Source: Asanoa hainanensis | Lineage (GTDB): Bacteria > Actinomycetota > Actinomycetes > Mycobacteriales > Micromonosporaceae | NCBI RefSeq assembly: GCF_900188485.1 | Contig: NZ_FZPH01000006.1 | Location: 402,618-466,617, forward strand | Direction of reading: 5' to 3' | DNA length: 64,000 nt | Part shown: positions 61,914 through 64,000 of the stretch, in pieces | Numbering within the stretch: the first letter of the stretch is position 1 | How the letters are laid out: every line of letters begins with the position of its first letter | Made by a program: the position numbers and the translations under genes | Notes under the pieces: generated by a model | Database searches by the model: none | The model's input: only the letters and a program-made list of their open reading frames with translations | What the model was told of the DNA's origin: nothing

Positions 61914-63092
61914 GTGCGTGTTGTCCGACGTGGAGACCGTGGTCCCGCGGTTACCGAGATCCGTGGCATCCTCGTCGGCCTCGGGTTGATCCCGGGCGCA
62001 CACGCCGCCTCCTCGGGCTCGGAGTTCGAGTCCAGCGACTTCGACGACGCCACCGAGCAGGCGGTGCGGGCCTTCCAGCAGAGCCGCGGCCTCAGCGTCG
62101 ACGGCGCGGTGGGCGCGGAGACCTGGCGGGCCCTGGTCGCGGCCCGCTGGCGGCTCGGCTCGCGCACCCTCTACCAGGCCATCCCGGAGCCGCTGATCGG
62201 CGAAGACGTGCGAACCCTGCAGGAACGACTCCTGGAGATGGGGTACGACGTCGGCCGCGCCGACTCCGTGTACGGCGCCCGCACCGCCCACGCCGTGGCC
62301 CAGTTCCAGCGTGAGGTCGGGCTCGCACCCGACGGCGCCTGCGGCCCGCAGACCATGCACGCGCTGCGCCGGCTCGGCCGCAAGGTGACCGGCGGGCGCC
62401 CGCAGTGGCTGCGCGAGTCGGACGCGTTCCGGCACTCCGGCCCCAACCTGGTCGGCAAGACGGTGATCGTCGACCCGGGCCACGGCGGCCCCGACCCGGG
62501 CGTGGTCGTCCCGGAGGGCGAGCTGCGGTGGACCGAGGCGGAGCTGGCGTACGACATGGCGGCGCGGCTGGAAGGCCGACTCGCCGCGGCCGGGATGCGG
62601 GTGCACCTGACTCGCGGGCCGGCGCCGGCGGGGGAGCTGACGGACCTCGAGCGGGCGCAGCTGGCCAACGAGCTCGGTGGTGACCTGTTCATCTCGCTGC
62701 ACATCGACGGCCACGTCAACCCGGAGGCCGACGGGGTGGCGACGTACCACTACGGCACCGACCACGGCGCCGCTTCCACCGTAGGTGAGCGGCTGGCCGG
62801 TCTGGTGCAGCGCGAGATCGTCGTGCGGACGGGGTTGCGCAACTGCCAGACGCACGCCAAGACGTGGGAGCTGCTGCGGCTGACCAAGATGCCCGCCGTA
62901 CGGGTCGAGGTCGGTTATCTGACGTCGCCGCTCGACCGGGCGAAGCTGGTCGACCCGCGCTTCCGCGACCAGGTGGTCGAGGCGGTGGTGGCCGCGGTGC
63001 AGCGGATGTACTACCCGATCGACCAGGACGTCCCAACCGGCTCGATCGACGTCCGCGAACTGCGAGCGGCATTGGCGGCTGGCGCGCTGTAG
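61914..63092 (+). CDS. cwlM: CwlM-like N-acetylmuramoyl-L-alanine amidase family protein
   Basis: 392 residues with two peptidoglycan-binding domains (about 5-65, ATEQAVRAFQQSRGLSVDGA; and 92-150, TAHAVAQFQREVGLAPDGA) and an Amidase_3 domain (about 180-370): VIVDPGHGGPDPG, RWTEAELAYDMA, SLHIDGH and VEVGYLTS. No signal peptide. In mycobacteria the cytoplasmic CwlM is phosphorylated by PknB and activates MurA; by context this is its equivalent. GTG 61914 with GGAGGAGG upstream. Confidence 0.93.
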   Translation: MRVVRRGDRGPAVTEIRGILVGLGLIPGAHAASSGSEFESSDFDDATEQAVRAFQQSRGLSVDGAVGAETWRALVAARWRLGSRTLYQAIPEPLIGEDVRTLQERLLEMGYDVGRADSVYGARTAHAVAQFQREVGLAPDGACGPQTMHALRRLGRKVTGGRPQWLRESDAFRHSGPNLVGKTVIVDPGHGGPDPGVVVPEGELRWTEAELAYDMAARLEGRLAAAGMRVHLTRGPAPAGELTDLERAQLANELGGDLFISLHIDGHVNPEADGVATYHYGTDHGAASTVGERLAGLVQREIVVRTGLRNCQTHAKTWELLRLTKMPAVRVEVGYLTSPLDRAKLVDPRFRDQVVEAVVAAVQRMYYPIDQDVPTGSIDVRELRAALAAGAL

Positions 63093-63187
63093 AGCGGTCG
63101 GACCTCCCGACCTGAGACCCGGTCGATCGCCGCACCCTCGCGGCGCTCCGCCGACTCGTCGTCGGTCCGGACTGGGCCGCGCGGCCT

Positions 63188-63715
63188 CGGCCAATCGCGG
63201 TGCACAAGGCGCGCCCTCCGCAACCCGCCGTCGGCAATGCCCGCACCGCTTACCCCGGCCTACGGGCCGATCGCCGTGCGCGAGGCACACGCTCCGCAAC
63301 CCGCCGACGCACCCCCGTCGGTAACCACCGCAGCGCGCTCACCCTTGGCCTGAGGGCCAATCCCCGCGCACGAGGCGCGCCCTCTGCAACCGACCGACGC
63401 ACTCGCCATCCGAAATGCCCGCACCGTTTTACCCCGGCCTACAGGGCCAATCGCCGTGCGCGAGGCGCGCCCTCCCCACCCGACCGACACACCCGCCGTC
63501 GGCAGTGGCCGCGCCGCTCAACCGCAGTCTGCGGGCCAATCGCAACGCAGGAGGCACACGCTTCGCAGCCGGCCAACGCACCCACCGTCGGCAGTGGCCG
63601 TGCCGCTCAACCGCGGCCCACAGGCCAAACGCCACGCACGAGGCGCGCGCTCCCGACCCGGCCGACACACCCGCCGTCGGTAGCGGTCGCGCCGGTCAAC
63701 CATCGCCTCCGGGCC
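63188..63715. repeat. Intergenic tandem array, 89-90 bp unit, about six copies
   Basis: Copies begin with GGGCCAATCGC-like sequence at 63188 (short, 76 bases), 63264, 63354, 63444, 63533 and 63622, and a partial copy at 63711. Shared blocks include GCGCGAGGCGCGCCCTC and CGCCGTCGGCAGTGGC. Units differ by roughly 15-30%. No spacers of unrelated sequence, so not a CRISPR. Frames through it are open but show no conserved protein. Confidence 0.85.
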
Positions 63716-63763
63716 ACCACTTGCGGGTGCGCGCCGCGCGCCCGTGGCCTTTCGGGTTGTGTG

Positions 63764-63800
63764 CCGCGGACCTGGCAAGCGAAGCGATCCCCGGCGGGAG
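63764..63800 (-). repeat. Dispersed repeat element, copy 3 (inverted)
   Basis: On the minus strand CTCCCGCCGGGGATCGCTTC followed by GCTTGCCAGGTCCGC, one difference from copy 1 in the core. It begins ten bases after the stop codon of the IS110-type transposase, at the probable element edge. Confidence 0.8.
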
Positions 63801-63809
63801 TGTCCTGTG

Positions 63810-64000
63810 TCAACCCTCGGGTTGTTGATCTTGGTGGAGGAGGGTTTGGAGGGCGCGGTGTCGGTTCGGGTCGTAGGGGGTGTTGGTGGTCCAGCATTTC
63901 CAGATCACGGCGAGCCAGGCGCGGGCGAGGATTCTGACGGCGTGGGGGTGGCGGTGGCCGCGGGCGCGGGCGCGGGCGTGGTTGTAGAGGTGCGCGGCCC
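63810..64000 (-). CDS. C-terminal end of an IS110-family transposase (cut by window edge)
   Basis: On the minus strand the frame reads HPHAVRILARAWLAVIWKCW and then YDPNRHRALQ before TGA at 63812-63810. The ARILARAWL.VIW.CW...YDP..H.ALQ ending is characteristic of IS110-family (DEDD) transposases. Only 62 residues are inside the window, so I cannot tell whether the element is complete. IS110 elements often carry no terminal inverted repeats. Confidence 0.82.
   Translation of the reverse strand, partial: AAHLYNHARARARGHRHPHAVRILARAWLAVIWKCWTTNTPYDPNRHRALQTLLHQDQQPEG

Noticed and set aside
63188-63715. Possible CRISPR array
   Set aside because: The units are contiguous 89-90 bp repeats without unique spacers and no cas genes are nearby.

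Overview
This 64 kb window is high-GC actinobacterial chromosome, most likely from a Micromonosporaceae genus. The evidence is the very high third-position GC, frequent GTG and TTG starts, mycothiol/DinB-type and TY-Chap-type proteins, and strongly conserved actinobacterial gene order. The right half follows the origin-proximal order known from mycobacteria and streptomycetes: ino1-padR, class A PBP, rpsF-ssb-rpsR-rplI, dnaB, pcnA-murJ-sigM-anti-sigma-trxB-trxA-cwlM, which normally leads on to parB/parA and oriC. Two parS-like palindromes and several DnaA-box-like sites fit an origin-proximal location.

Layout. 1-10.7 kb: end of a probable beta-propeller protein, a TY-Chap/YbjN protein, DUF6457-mobA (minus), fdhD, DUF4192, a GNAT acetyltransferase, a fructosamine-kinase-like gene, then moaA, moaD and a membrane metallophosphoesterase. 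10.7-18.8 kb: a 164-bp imperfect inverted repeat, an EndoQ-like PHP/UvrD helicase fusion, an LppU-like membrane protein, an Orc1-like AAA ATPase, DoxX and a GT87 membrane protein. 18.8-22.6 kb: a gene-poor kilobase with a parS site and repeats, then moaC-mog-moeA-moaE (minus). 23-28.8 kb: a GGDEF-EAL protein translationally coupled to a membrane protein, a phosphoribosyltransferase, a zf-TFIIB protein and a DinB-like protein. 28.8-37.2 kb: dnaB carrying a class 3 intein with homing endonuclease, a 1157-residue repeat protein, and rplI-rpsR-ssb-rpsF. 37.3-49.4 kb: a cell-surface protein, nfo, a giant low-complexity membrane protein, an uncharacterised conserved protein, a GT87 protein, a class A PBP and DUF5318. 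49.4-54.9 kb: padR-ino1, a Tat-secreted protein, ogt, a membrane-anchored protein and pcnA. 54.9-63.1 kb: murJ, pseudokinase, sigM, anti-sigma factor, trxB, trxA, cwlM. 63.1-64 kb: an 89-90 bp tandem array and the 3' end of an IS110-type transposase.

Functional themes. Molybdenum cofactor synthesis is almost complete but split in three (mobA/fdhD, moaA/moaD, moaC-mog-moeA-moaE), with no molybdoenzyme in the window; fdhD points to formate dehydrogenase elsewhere. Envelope assembly (PBP, MurJ, pseudokinase, CwlM), redox (TrxA/B behind a SigR-like promoter) and inositol supply (Ino1 for mycothiol and phosphoinositides) are grouped near the origin.

Recurring oddities. At least six proteins (MobA, the metallophosphoesterase, the 1157-aa protein, the 1297-aa membrane protein, the PBP and the anti-sigma factor) carry low-complexity segments, several built of near-perfect DNA tandem repeats. 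The intergenic DNA holds a dispersed 35-bp element, duplicated gene ends and long hairpins. The strongest candidate for something undescribed is the hairpin at 10708-10871, whose arm differences are largely G-U compatible on one strand only.
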